From Gordonia liuliyuniae (GTDB lineage Bacteria; Actinomycetota; Actinomycetes; Mycobacteriales; Mycobacteriaceae), in the NCBI RefSeq assembly GCF_021739025.1, contig NZ_JAKKOT010000002.1:124001-188000 (forward strand): a DNA stretch of 64,000 nt, read 5' to 3'. Positions 32,601 through 40,248 of the stretch are shown one piece after another (position 1 is the first letter of the stretch; every line of letters begins with the position of its first letter). The notes under the pieces were generated by a model that was given only the letters and a program-made list of their open reading frames with translations, ran no database searches and was not told the origin of the DNA. The translations under genes and the position numbers were made by a program.

Positions 32601-33606
32601 GGTATTCCGATCCCGCCGCGATGCAGAGATAACACTCAGCATCTATAAGACTGCACCAGTCCTCATCAACGCGAGCGACCCGGTTAACGGAAACCCGTGG
32701 GGGGTCAAATTCATGCGCATGTTCGACATGTCGAACGATTCTCACCTGTTTCGTACACGAGAATACCTCGAAGCCGACGGATGGACGGAGAACGAGAAGA
32801 AGTTCAAAAGAGACGGCACTGACGTGGTTATGCTTCCACTTTACCAAGGAATGATGGCTTCCTTCTATAACCACCGGGCAGCAGACGTAAAACGCAGCGC
32901 AACGGCAACCAAGAGGCAGAACCAACCCTCTTACATAACCAGTGAAGAACTCAAGAATCCTCGACGGTACGCAGAACCAGCGTACTGGGTCTCGAGCGAA
33001 CATCTACCGGCGAATCTTCCGCCGTGGCTACTTGGATTCTCGAACGTTTCGAGCCCAACCAACGAGCGCACAATGGTCGCTTATCCTTTACCGAAGACCG
33101 CAGTTGGGCACAGCGTTCCACTTATATTCTCAAACCACCAGGCTTCACTTCTCGGATTAATGTGTACTTACGTATTTGACTACGTTCTTCGACAGAAACT
33201 GGGTGGAATTAATCTGACGTACAACTACCTCCAGCAACTCCCCATGGCCACGGTGGAACAGATCGAGATGAAGACACCTTGGGACCCCTCGGTTCGACTC
33301 AATTCGTGGATATCATCACGAGTGTTTAGACTCTCCTACACCGCGTATGATATGCATGGGATTGCAGATGATCTGAGCCCCGGATCAGAACCTCACCTTT
33401 GGGATGATACTCAGAGAGAGCAGATTCGAGCCGAACTCGACGCAGCGGCATTCCATATTTTCAAAGTCTCCCGCAATGACGCCTCGTACATATTAGACAC
33501 GTTTACCAAAGTAGCGTCGGAGGACATTCAGTTATATGGGGAGTATCGAACAAAGAGAATGATTCTCGAGAGATATGATCTATACGGCACAGCCGCGAAA
33601 AGCTAA
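29656..33606 (+). CDS. Eco57I/PglX-type N6-adenine DNA methyltransferase (DrmMI-like)
   Basis: This 1316-residue protein has SAM-binding motif I at about residue 508 (VCDPACGSGHFLVGAARRIA) and catalytic motif IV NPPW at about 785 (VLGNPPWERVKLQKQEF), both marks of the gamma N6-adenine class. The N-terminal ~450 residues are helical; the region after 800 should carry target recognition. It starts at GTG 29656 in a GTGA overlap with the helicase. From about 32.0 kb the base composition falls: hand counts give 72/120 GC at 31321-31440, 62/120 at 32221-32340 and 57/120 at 33301-33420. This suggests a replaced recognition half. Its likely role is to mark self DNA for the helicase system. Confidence 0.9.
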   Translation: MSTRQIAGESYVGVRIQGGLLPADLPSQLAAGHDPLGKALEPRDYHLAAGETVRDAANRAWAYLCGVWTGYRDALSQLPEGAPTTGLTRERFLLILLKQLDFGQVPASGKGGIAVDGRNFPVSHEWGSTPIHLLGWGTALDTRSKGVAGAAGSAPQSMVQELLNHSDDHLWAILSNGQVLRLLRDSTSLVGSAYVEFDLEAIFDGELFSDFLLLYTLCHVSRFEVRDDSGPASCPLEQWRTEAVESGSRALNQLRDGVVEALQTLGIGFLTHPQNATLREDLASERLSVNDVNHALLRVVYRLLFTFVAEDRQALLDPNASVEVRQRYLSYFSTARLRATARRRRGGRYGDRWEALTLVWRGLGSEEGLPELGLPGIGGLFDNGELDFLTEHALSNDALLSAVKSLSLVRESKSSVLRVVDYRNLGAEELGSIYEALLEFVPQWDPAKKEYSLNIESGNQRKDTGSYYTPSSLVESLLDTALEPVLDDAFKSADTTDGQIQALLSVTVCDPACGSGHFLVGAARRIAKRVAAARTGDPEPAPAQVRAAMREVVAKCIYGVDVNPLAAELAKVSLWMEALEPGKPLTYLDAQIKVGNTLVGATPKLLADGLPDAAFKPIEGDVKQIATATTRANKAERSNQASIYNLGDSIAANTGLAKRIEGVIGRQPLSLADVHAQSQRLRAFTDSQEYLDARLIADAWCAAFVWPLQPDAPTPITQATIAAMQAGVGGLTPDQTTEVSRLAAEYGFFHWHLEFPHLFPTIASEGDISNNATGWDGGFSAVLGNPPWERVKLQKQEFFAARDPEVAAAPNASARKRLITQLPESNNALYNEFLAEKRRAEGMSHILRNSGRYPLTGRGDINTYAVFAEASRNLMASKGRLGEILPTNIATDATTQYFFKDLVTHGAISSLYDFENSNLLFVSVHSSTKFCLLSLVGRDAHEARTDFAFFAHDPLDLQRPNTRFTLSPDEIALLNPNTGTCPVFRSRRDAEITLSIYKTAPVLINASDPVNGNPWGVKFMRMFDMSNDSHLFRTREYLEADGWTENEKKFKRDGTDVVMLPLYQGMMASFYNHRAADVKRSATATKRQNQPSYITSEELKNPRRYAEPAYWVSSEHLPANLPPWLLGFSNVSSPTNERTMVAYPLPKTAVGHSVPLIFSNHQASLLGLMCTYVFDYVLRQKLGGINLTYNYLQQLPMATVEQIEMKTPWDPSVRLNSWISSRVFRLSYTAYDMHGIADDLSPGSEPHLWDDTQREQIRAELDAAAFHIFKVSRNDASYILDTFTKVASEDIQLYGEYRTKRMILERYDLYGTAAKS

Positions 33607-33646
33607 CACGACACCGGGAGCACCGACCTATGAGCCAGCATCTTGA

Positions 33647-33799
33647 CGTGGACCGGCTATCGGGGACCTGCCTCCGTGGTCTGCGTTCACCGGCATCGCC
33701 GTCTTCGATTCGGCCCGGCAGCAACGGGTACAAGCGATTCTCGATAGGCTGGTCGATAGCCGACCTCGGGTACTTGTCACACCCTCAGCCTATTTTTAG
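33647..33799 (+). pseudogene. 3' remnant of darT (DNA ADP-ribosyltransferase toxin)
   Basis: A 50-codon open stretch bounded upstream by TGA (33644-33646) and ending at TAG 33797-33799 encodes LPPWSAFTGIAVFDSARQQ followed by a helix and a final TPSAYF. This fits the C-terminal end of DarT proteins, which finish with a short helix, a strand and an aromatic pair such as WYF or MYY. It stops 3 bases before the earliest possible darG start, the normal darT-darG order. A full DarT is about 200-230 residues, so the catalytic part is gone and only a scar remains. No start codon or ribosome-binding site serves this frame. Confidence 0.6.
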
Positions 33800-33814
33800 A
33801 TCATGGAGTCCATG

Positions 33815-34891
33815 ATGTTGACCAACGCCACAGGCGATCTGCTTCACGCAGACGTCGAAGCGCTGGTCAATACGGTCAACACGGTCGGGGTGATGGGCAA
33901 GGGCATCGCTCTGCAGTTCCGGCGCGCCTACCCCGCGATGTTCAAGGCATACGCCAAGGCGTCCAAGGCCGGCGAGGTGCGACTCGGCCACATGTACGTG
34001 TGGGAGACCGGAGCACTCAGTGGGCCCCGCCTGATCGTGAACTTCCCAACCAAGAGCCATTGGAAGTCCGGATCCACGCTCGCAGACATCGAAGCCGGCC
34101 TCGCCGATCTCGTCCAGGTGATCCGTGAGCAGCACATCACCTCCATCGCAGTTCCTCCTCTGGGCTGCGGCAACGGCGGCCTCGCGTGGGCAGACGTCGA
34201 ACCGAGGATTCGGCGGGCGTTCGCGGAACTCCCCGACGTCGACGTTCGGCTATACGGCCCGGATGCAGCTCCCGCGGCGGAAGACATGGCGAACGCAACA
34301 GAACGTCCGAAGATGACACCAGGACGAGCGGCGCTCGTCGCCTTGCTTAACGAGTACGAGAAGACAGCCCTCGGCGCGACACCGATCGAAGTGCAGAAGT
34401 TGATGTACTTTCTCCAGGTCGCTGGGGAGCCCTTGAAGCTGAACTACGCGAAGAACATCTATGGGCCGTACGCGGACAACCTCCGTCACGTTCTCGACCG
34501 CGTGGAAGGGCACTTCATCACCGGGTACGGCGATGCCTCAGCGAAGGTCCTCGACGCGCGCCCGATCCATGTGTTTCCGGGTGCAGTCGACGAAGCGACG
34601 GCCGCACTCGCCGACGTTCCAGAGACACTCGCACGAATCGACAAGGTCCTGGAAACAATCGACGGCTTCGAGTCCATGTACGGCATGGAACTACTCGCCA
34701 CCGTCCACTGGGCGATGGCCGACACTGCCGAAGCAGCACGAGATGTGCAGACTGCGATTGAAGAAGTCCACCAGTGGACGCCCCGCAAGCAACAGATGTT
34801 CACAGACGAGCACATCGAGGTTGCGTGGAATGCACTCAGGCACAGCATCAGCGACGCGAGCGCCAGCACCGTCGACGCTCGTGCAGGCTGA
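33815..34891 (+). CDS. darG: DarG: macro-domain DNA ADP-ribosyl glycohydrolase antitoxin
   Basis: The product is 358 residues. The N-terminal macrodomain has ALVNTVNTVGVMGKGIALQF (ADP-ribose-binding loop with the NTVNTVG and GKGIA elements) and VPPLGCGNGGLAWADV (second loop). From about residue 165 the DarG-type C-terminal domain follows (EVQKLMYFLQVAGEPLKLNY, IYGPYADNLRHVLDRVEGH). The length agrees with Mycobacterium tuberculosis Rv0060 (about 350). DarG removes ADP-ribose from thymidine in DNA and also binds DarT. GGAG at 33805-33808 supports ATG 33815; in-frame ATGs lie at 33803 and 33812. Only a darT scar lies upstream, so this is an orphan antitoxin. Confidence 0.9.
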   Translation: MLTNATGDLLHADVEALVNTVNTVGVMGKGIALQFRRAYPAMFKAYAKASKAGEVRLGHMYVWETGALSGPRLIVNFPTKSHWKSGSTLADIEAGLADLVQVIREQHITSIAVPPLGCGNGGLAWADVEPRIRRAFAELPDVDVRLYGPDAAPAAEDMANATERPKMTPGRAALVALLNEYEKTALGATPIEVQKLMYFLQVAGEPLKLNYAKNIYGPYADNLRHVLDRVEGHFITGYGDASAKVLDARPIHVFPGAVDEATAALADVPETLARIDKVLETIDGFESMYGMELLATVHWAMADTAEAARDVQTAIEEVHQWTPRKQQMFTDEHIEVAWNALRHSISDASASTVDARAG

Positions 34892-34944
34892 AGCAGTTGA
34901 GTCACTCCCACCCCCGAAGCCAGCCCAGCGAAGGACGTACAAAG

Positions 34945-37209
34945 TTGCCCGACCTGAGTGTGAACGACCCCGAGTACGTGTCGATGGATCGGCCGGGCGC
35001 GCCCGCAGTAGAGGCGATCGGCAGACGGATACTCGACGAATGCATCGCCGGCCGCGGATCCCTGTTCACCCCTGAGTCCCCGGTGTGGACAGCCAACAAT
35101 CTCGACGAACTGAAACGCACGTTCGTCGACCGTCCGGACGCCGGCGGCGAGGACTTCTTCACGAAGCTCACCCAGCAACTCGCCGATGCTTCGTCAGACT
35201 CCGTCCAGCTGTTCGCAGAGCTGTTCACGCTCAACGTGCTTCCCCTCTATGACTACCTCGGCGAGACGAAGATCGATCGAATCAGCAAAGTACTTGCCAT
35301 GTGCTCGCCCAGTGTGGCGCTGCCCTCTGATGTCGGCGAAGCACTCAACGGACGGGTCTTCCGTGGCGGACGTGCATTCATGTCCCGTCGGTGGGCCCAG
35401 ATCGGTTTCCTGATCGAGTTCGCACGCTACTTCCACACTCTCAGCGATGATGAACAGGACAAAGCACTGGCCGATCCCCTGCATTTCCGGGACGTCGTCC
35501 GGGCCTCCCCTGGGCCTTCGGAGCCGGCTCAACGGCAGGCTCTCATGTATCTCGCCTTCCCCAGGTTCTTCCTGCCGATCGTCTCCGCAACAGACCGACG
35601 GGCGATCCGCGACGGCTTCGCAGTAAACCACCTCGGACGGCCCGCAGGCGATGTCGACATCGACCTGCACGACATCAACGAAGCTGTAATGGCAGAAGCT
35701 GGCGGGCCCGTCGACTTCTACACGTCTCCGTGGAAGGAAGTCTGGTCGATGCCAACAGATGCTCCATCACCGCCGACCGACCAGGTCCAGCACGCATGGC
35801 AGGTCTACGGGTCGAACGTCGCAGGCAAAGACATGGTGCCTGTCTGGAGAACCAAAGGAATTGTCTCCCTCGCTGCGAAATTCCTACGTCCGGTCGATCC
35901 TGACATCGGCCGTGATGAACTCAAAGGCTTTGTCGAAGAGGACTATCGCTCATCGGGGTATGCCGCCCGACAAGTGAAGGTCGATGAGTTCTACTCGTTC
36001 CTCGTTCGCATGAATCCGGGCGACCTGATCGTCTCAATCAGCCAAGGTCGAGCATATTTCGGCACTGTCACCGGCGATGCTGAGTTCACTCACAGCGACG
36101 ACGACCGATCCAACCTGCGTCGACCAGTGAAATGGGAAACACAGTCCCATCCGGTCGTCGACCTCCCGATGGAACTCTCGTCGCGCCTCAACGGCCAAAG
36201 CGAAGTCGTCGACCTGACCGGCCAGATCGATTCGATCCAGGAGTTGCTGGGACACCAACCGGCGACCACTCCAGCCAGCGGACTAAACATCCCCGACGCG
36301 AACGGCGACCTCGCTGCGCGGCTCCACGTCCCCGAAGACTGGCTGCAGGAGTGCATCGACCTGCTGCGAGACCGCCCACAACTCATCTTCTACGGACCAC
36401 CCGGCACAGGTAAAACCTACTTGGCGAAGGAGATCGCCCGATACATAGCAGGCGACTCCAACGTCAAAATAGTCCAGTTTCACCCCGCGTACTCGTACGA
36501 AGACTTCTTCGAAGGCTACCGGCCTGCCGAACTGTCAAAGGGACAGGTCGGCTTCGACCTCAAACCCGGCCCGCTACGCTCACTCGTCGACCGTGCCGTC
36601 GAAAATCCGGATGCCACATTCGTCCTGATCATCGACGAAATCAACCGGGGAAACCTCGCCAAGATCTTCGGCGAACTGTACTTTCTGCTCGAGTACCGCA
36701 ACGAGAGCATCGACCTGATGTACCGGTCCGACAACGCCAAACAGTTCAACCTGCCGCGCAACGTCATCCTCATCGGCACGATGAATACGGCGGACCGGTC
36801 TATCGCCCTCGTCGACGCCGCGATGCGCCGACGATTCGCGTTCCTGCCGCTCCACCCGTCGGAGTCACCGACCAACGGGATTCTCCGAAGCTGGCTGACC
36901 GAAACAGATCGTCCTCGTGAGGTCGCCGACCTACTCGATGAGCTGAACTCCCTCATCGACGACGAGGACTTCAAAATCGGCCCGTCGTACGTGATGAGGG
37001 AGGCCGTGTACCAACCGGGCGGTCTCGATCGAGTGTGGCGAACTGCGATCCTCCCACTGCTGGAAGAGTTCCACTATGGCGACCGTGGAATCGACATCCG
37101 GTCCCGCTACGGCCTCGAAGCCGTCCGACGACGGCTCGATGCCAAGACCACAGCGAACTCCGGCCCCGAGACCTTCACCGATGACGTCGACTCCACTGAC
37201 ACTGACTGA
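34945..37209 (+). CDS. mcrB: McrB-type AAA+ GTPase of a type IV restriction system, with PUA/EVE-like domain
   Basis: The product is 754 residues from TTG 34945, which has AAGGA nine bases upstream. An all-alpha N-terminal region (about 1-340) of unknown fold is followed by a PUA/EVE-like module (about 356-430: NPGDLIVSISQGRAYFGTVTG, RRPVKWETQSHPVVDLP). The McrB AAA+ core carries Walker A FYGPPGTGKTYLAKEIA (about 482), Walker B LIIDEINRGNLAKIFGELY (about 560) and the McrB signature MNTADRSIALVDAAMRRRF (about 612). McrB uses GTP to translocate DNA and drives McrC cleavage of modified DNA. It lies 53 bases after darG and overlaps mcrC. Confidence 0.92.
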   Translation: MPDLSVNDPEYVSMDRPGAPAVEAIGRRILDECIAGRGSLFTPESPVWTANNLDELKRTFVDRPDAGGEDFFTKLTQQLADASSDSVQLFAELFTLNVLPLYDYLGETKIDRISKVLAMCSPSVALPSDVGEALNGRVFRGGRAFMSRRWAQIGFLIEFARYFHTLSDDEQDKALADPLHFRDVVRASPGPSEPAQRQALMYLAFPRFFLPIVSATDRRAIRDGFAVNHLGRPAGDVDIDLHDINEAVMAEAGGPVDFYTSPWKEVWSMPTDAPSPPTDQVQHAWQVYGSNVAGKDMVPVWRTKGIVSLAAKFLRPVDPDIGRDELKGFVEEDYRSSGYAARQVKVDEFYSFLVRMNPGDLIVSISQGRAYFGTVTGDAEFTHSDDDRSNLRRPVKWETQSHPVVDLPMELSSRLNGQSEVVDLTGQIDSIQELLGHQPATTPASGLNIPDANGDLAARLHVPEDWLQECIDLLRDRPQLIFYGPPGTGKTYLAKEIARYIAGDSNVKIVQFHPAYSYEDFFEGYRPAELSKGQVGFDLKPGPLRSLVDRAVENPDATFVLIIDEINRGNLAKIFGELYFLLEYRNESIDLMYRSDNAKQFNLPRNVILIGTMNTADRSIALVDAAMRRRFAFLPLHPSESPTNGILRSWLTETDRPREVADLLDELNSLIDDEDFKIGPSYVMREAVYQPGGLDRVWRTAILPLLEEFHYGDRGIDIRSRYGLEAVRRRLDAKTTANSGPETFTDDVDSTDTD

Positions 37210-38359
37210 AGGCCACCCCGGCCGACTCCGTCAGCTCACTGTTTCCGAGTACGAGGAACTCAGCCATCTCGCCATTGTCGACGTCAGACCCACCTTGGAG
37301 ATGGGCTGGTACGAGATCTCGGCGGGCAAGAAGATCGGTGCAGTGTCTGTCGGCAGCCTCGAGGTGATCGTTCGCCCGAAGATCACCGACCTGAACCGGT
37401 TGATCTTCCTACTCGGCTACAGCGGCCACCGTGATCTGTGGCGCGACGACCACATTCGTCTGACCGAAGCAGATGATCTGCTTCCCGCACTCGCCGAGGC
37501 GTTCTCGCGGATCGCCACACGGGCGACAGATCAGGGCCTCCTGCAGGACTACCGCACCGTGAACGACACGCTTCCCGTTCTTCGTGGACGCATGCTCGCC
37601 GGCGAACAGATGACCCGTCGCTACGGGCTCCCGATCCCCGTCGCCGTCGAATACGACGACTTCACCGTCGACACTCCCGAGAATCGCCTGCTGCTCGCCG
37701 CGACGCTCCGCATGCTCTCGGTGCCTAGGATCTCGGCTACCGCCCGGCGGCGTCTACTGCGCCTACGCGTCGCGCTCGCGGACGTGACGAAACCAGCGCG
37801 CGGCACTGCGCTCCCGACCTGGCAGGCGACCCGGCTCAATGCGCGCTATCACCCTGCGCTCCATCTAGCCGGGATCGTCATGTCCGCCCAGTCGTTCGAA
37901 CAGCATGCCGGAGACCTCTCCGTCAGCGGATTCATGTTCGACATGTGGCGGGTCTTCGAAGACTTCGTATGCGCCGCTCTCAGCGAATCACTCGGAGGTC
38001 GCACCGCGACCCAGTACGGCATCTCATTGGATGATGCCGACCGGGTCACGATGAGACCAGACCTCATCTGGTTCGACGGCCAGCGGCGGGTGTGCGCCGT
38101 GATCGATGCCAAGTACAAAGCGGAACGGCCCGAGGGGTTTCCGTACGCCGATCTGTACCAACTCCTCGCCTACTGCACGGCGACCGGACTCCAGCACGGC
38201 CACCTCGTGTACGCGAAGGGCAACGAACCCAGTCGAACGCACGTCGTTCGTGAAGCGGGCGTGACGATTCACTGCCACACCGTCGATCTCTCTGCGTCCC
38301 CTGCGGAACTCCTCGAAAGGGTCGAGCAGATCGGTGCAACCGTCCGGAGACTTGCGTAG
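37181..38359 (+). CDS. mcrC: McrC nuclease subunit of a type IV restriction system
   Basis: The 392-residue product starts at ATG 37181, overlapping mcrB by 29 bases; the frame is open upstream but that part lies inside mcrB. The N-terminal part (EYEELSHLAIVDVRPT, VGSLEVIVRPKI) is the usual McrC scaffold domain. The C-terminal PD-(D/E)XK nuclease is visible in MRPDLIWFDGQRRVCAVIDAKYKAE (about residues 289-313), with D, D-x-K spaced as in active enzymes. Partner of McrB; last gene of the island operon. Confidence 0.92.
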   Translation: MTSTPLTLTEGHPGRLRQLTVSEYEELSHLAIVDVRPTLEMGWYEISAGKKIGAVSVGSLEVIVRPKITDLNRLIFLLGYSGHRDLWRDDHIRLTEADDLLPALAEAFSRIATRATDQGLLQDYRTVNDTLPVLRGRMLAGEQMTRRYGLPIPVAVEYDDFTVDTPENRLLLAATLRMLSVPRISATARRRLLRLRVALADVTKPARGTALPTWQATRLNARYHPALHLAGIVMSAQSFEQHAGDLSVSGFMFDMWRVFEDFVCAALSESLGGRTATQYGISLDDADRVTMRPDLIWFDGQRRVCAVIDAKYKAERPEGFPYADLYQLLAYCTATGLQHGHLVYAKGNEPSRTHVVREAGVTIHCHTVDLSASPAELLERVEQIGATVRRLA

Positions 38360-38363
38360 CGAA

Positions 38364-38393
38364 CTCGCTGTTCGACTCCGCTCGACCAGCGAG
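38364..38393. terminator. Bidirectional hairpin between mcrC and the metallo-hydrolase gene
   Basis: Twelve-base arms (38364-38375 and 38382-38393) pair with one mismatch around a 6-base loop. The hairpin starts 5 bases after the mcrC stop and lies 15 bases before the convergent metallo-beta-lactamase-fold gene ends. It can serve both strands and marks the right end of the defence island. Confidence 0.65.
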
Positions 38394-38407
38394 CTAGCGG
38401 CGAAAGG

Positions 38408-39034
38408 TCACTGACCTCGCCGGATCCACTCGTCAAGATCGCCGGCTTCGGCACCGACCGTCGTCTCGTCGCCGTGCCCGGTGCAGACCCGAGTGTCGTC
38501 ATCGAGTACCAGGATGCGGTCCCGGATCGACGCAATGATGTCGTCGAAACTCGAGTACGACCGGCCGGTTGCGCCCGGGCCGCCCTGGAACAGGGTGTCG
38601 CCGGAGAACAGCACCTTGGCCGACGGCGACCAGAGCACGCACGATCCGGGCGAATGGCCCGGCGTGTTGATCACTTCGAGCCCATCGCCGCCGACCTCGA
38701 CGACCTGACCGTCGAAGAGATCACCATGCGGCACACCCGGGTGGGTCTGCTCCCACAGCATCTCGTCGGCGGGATGCAACAGGATCGGCGCACCGGTGGC
38801 CTCGGCGAGCTCCGGCGCGACCCCGATGTGGTCGTTGTGCGCGTGTGTCAACACGATCGCGACCACCTTGCGGCCGTCGACGGCGGCGAGGATCGGCGCC
38901 GCGTCATGCGCAGCGTCGATGATCACGGCTTCGGCGTCGTCGCCGACCACCCAGATGTTGTTGTCGACGTCCCACGTGCCGCCGTCCAGCGAGAAGGTGC
39001 CGGAGGTGACAACTCGATCGATGCGCAGCGTCAC
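38408..39034 (-). CDS. Metallo-beta-lactamase-fold hydrolase next to mycothiol dehydrogenase
   Basis: The 208-residue product has the zinc motif [18 protein letters not shown] (HxHxDH), [13 protein letters not shown] (metal His), and FSGDTLF (bridging Asp). The glyoxalase II-like branch fits. GTG 39034 overlaps the stop of the dehydrogenase gene (GTGA), as in other actinobacteria where this pair is conserved (Rv2259-Rv2260 in M. tuberculosis). It probably hydrolyses the S-formylmycothiol product to formate and mycothiol; that role is inferred from the pairing. The frame continues upstream inside the dehydrogenase gene and is not real there. Confidence 0.88.
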   Translation of the reverse strand: MTLRIDRVVTSGTFSLDGGTWDVDNNIWVVGDDAEAVIIDAAHDAAPILAAVDGRKVVAIVLTHAHNDHIGVAPELAEATGAPILLHPADEMLWEQTHPGVPHGDLFDGQVVEVGGDGLEVINTPGHSPGSCVLWSPSAKVLFSGDTLFQGGPGATGRSYSSFDDIIASIRDRILVLDDDTRVCTGHGDETTVGAEAGDLDEWIRRGQ

Positions 39035-40119
39035 AGCTCCACCACCGATCGCAGCACCTTGCCGGCCTCCATCGACTCGAACGCCTCGTTGACGCCGTCG
39101 ATGCCGATCCGCTCGGAGACGAACTTCTCCAACGGCAGACGTCCCTGCAGGTGCAGGTCGACGAGCATCGGGAAGTCGCGTTCGGGCAGACAGTCGCCGT
39201 ACCACGACGACTTCAACGCACCGCCGTGGCTGAAGAAGTCGACGAGCGGCATCTCCAAACGCATCTCCGGAGTCGGTACACCGACGAGGACGACGACCCC
39301 GGCGAGATCGCGAGCATAGAACGCGGTCTGATACGTCTCCGGACGGCCGACGGCGTCGATCACGACGTCCGCGCCGTTGCCGTCAGTGAGCTCCTTGACG
39401 GCTTCGGCGACGTCCTCGGTCTTCGACGCGTCGATCGTATGCGTCGCGCCGAGTTCGGTGGCCCACGCGAACTTGCCTGGATCACGGTCGACGGCGATGA
39501 TCGTCGTCGCGTCGGCGAGGCGAGCGCCCGCGATGGCAGCGTCGCCGACGCCTCCGCAGCCGATGACAGCGACCGAGTCACCGCGCGACACCTGCCCGGT
39601 GTTCATCGCGGCACCGAGACCGGCCATGACGCCGCAACCCAACAGGCAGGCCACGGCCGGGTCGGCCGACGGGTCCACCTTTGTGCACTGCCCCTCATGG
39701 ACCAGCGTCTTCTCGGCGAACGCACCGATGCCGAGCGCGGGCGTCAGCTCCGTGCCGTCAGTGAGAGTCATCGGCACGCTCGCATTATGAGTGTCGAAGC
39801 AGTACCAGGGCTTGCCCTTGCGGCAGGCCCGGCACTCGCCGCAGACGGCACGCCAGTTCAAGACGACGAAATCGCCGACCGCGACATGCGATACGGCGTC
39901 GCCGACGGACTCGACGACACCTGCGGCCTCGTGCCCCAGCAGGAACGGATACTCATCGTTGATTCCACCGCTCGCGTACGCGAGATCGGTGTGGCAGACG
40001 CCGCACGTCTGCACCTTGACGACAACATCGTGCGCCCCCGGATCGGGGATCACGACATCGACGAGTTCGGTCGGCGCGTTCTTGGTTCGGGAGACGACTC
40101 CCTTGACCACCTGAGACAC
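39031..40119 (-). CDS. mscR: S-(hydroxymethyl)mycothiol dehydrogenase
   Basis: The 362-residue zinc dehydrogenase oxidises the formaldehyde-mycothiol adduct (and can act as S-nitrosomycothiol reductase). It has the catalytic-zinc segment [17 protein letters not shown] and [12 protein letters not shown], the structural-zinc cysteines in [15 protein letters not shown], and the NAD site [18 protein letters not shown]. The sequence and the downstream metallo-hydrolase match the conserved mycothiol-dependent pair. Mycothiol is confined to actinobacteria, which supports the host assignment. Confidence 0.93.
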   Translation of the reverse strand: MSQVVKGVVSRTKNAPTELVDVVIPDPGAHDVVVKVQTCGVCHTDLAYASGGINDEYPFLLGHEAAGVVESVGDAVSHVAVGDFVVLNWRAVCGECRACRKGKPWYCFDTHNASVPMTLTDGTELTPALGIGAFAEKTLVHEGQCTKVDPSADPAVACLLGCGVMAGLGAAMNTGQVSRGDSVAVIGCGGVGDAAIAGARLADATTIIAVDRDPGKFAWATELGATHTIDASKTEDVAEAVKELTDGNGADVVIDAVGRPETYQTAFYARDLAGVVVLVGVPTPEMRLEMPLVDFFSHGGALKSSWYGDCLPERDFPMLVDLHLQGRLPLEKFVSERIGIDGVNEAFESMEAGKVLRSVVEL

Positions 40120-40184
40120 TCCGGGCTCCTATTCAGTTCGATGCATATCTGACCTGAGTCGATGGTAGGTCAGGGAAGGCCCGG

Positions 40185-40248
40185 ATTCACTTCAACGCCG
40201 ACTCACTTCACCGCCGACTCACTTCACCGCCGATTCACTTCAAGGCGG
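40185..40248. repeat. 16-bp tandem repeats at the 3' end of the H1-like gene
   Basis: Four adjacent 16-bp units (40185-40200, 40201-40216, 40217-40232, 40233-40248) share CACTTCA-N-CGCCG; units 2 and 3 are identical. The fourth unit overlaps the stop codon and last codons of the Lys/Ala-rich gene on the minus strand, and the others lie directly after it. Replication slippage from the gene's own 3' end is the simplest origin. Confidence 0.8.

Noticed and set aside
33630..33815. A separate 61-residue gene starting at ATG 33630
   Set aside because: Its sequence is basic and unstructured, it overlaps the darT remnant in another frame, and the remnant's frame gives the better family match.
37076..37180. 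N-terminal extension of McrC
   Set aside because: It lies within mcrB in another frame and shows no McrC similarity.
21520..38400. Defence island as an integrated prophage or ICE
   Set aside because: No integrase, tRNA target, att repeats, terminase or conjugation gene is seen at either edge.
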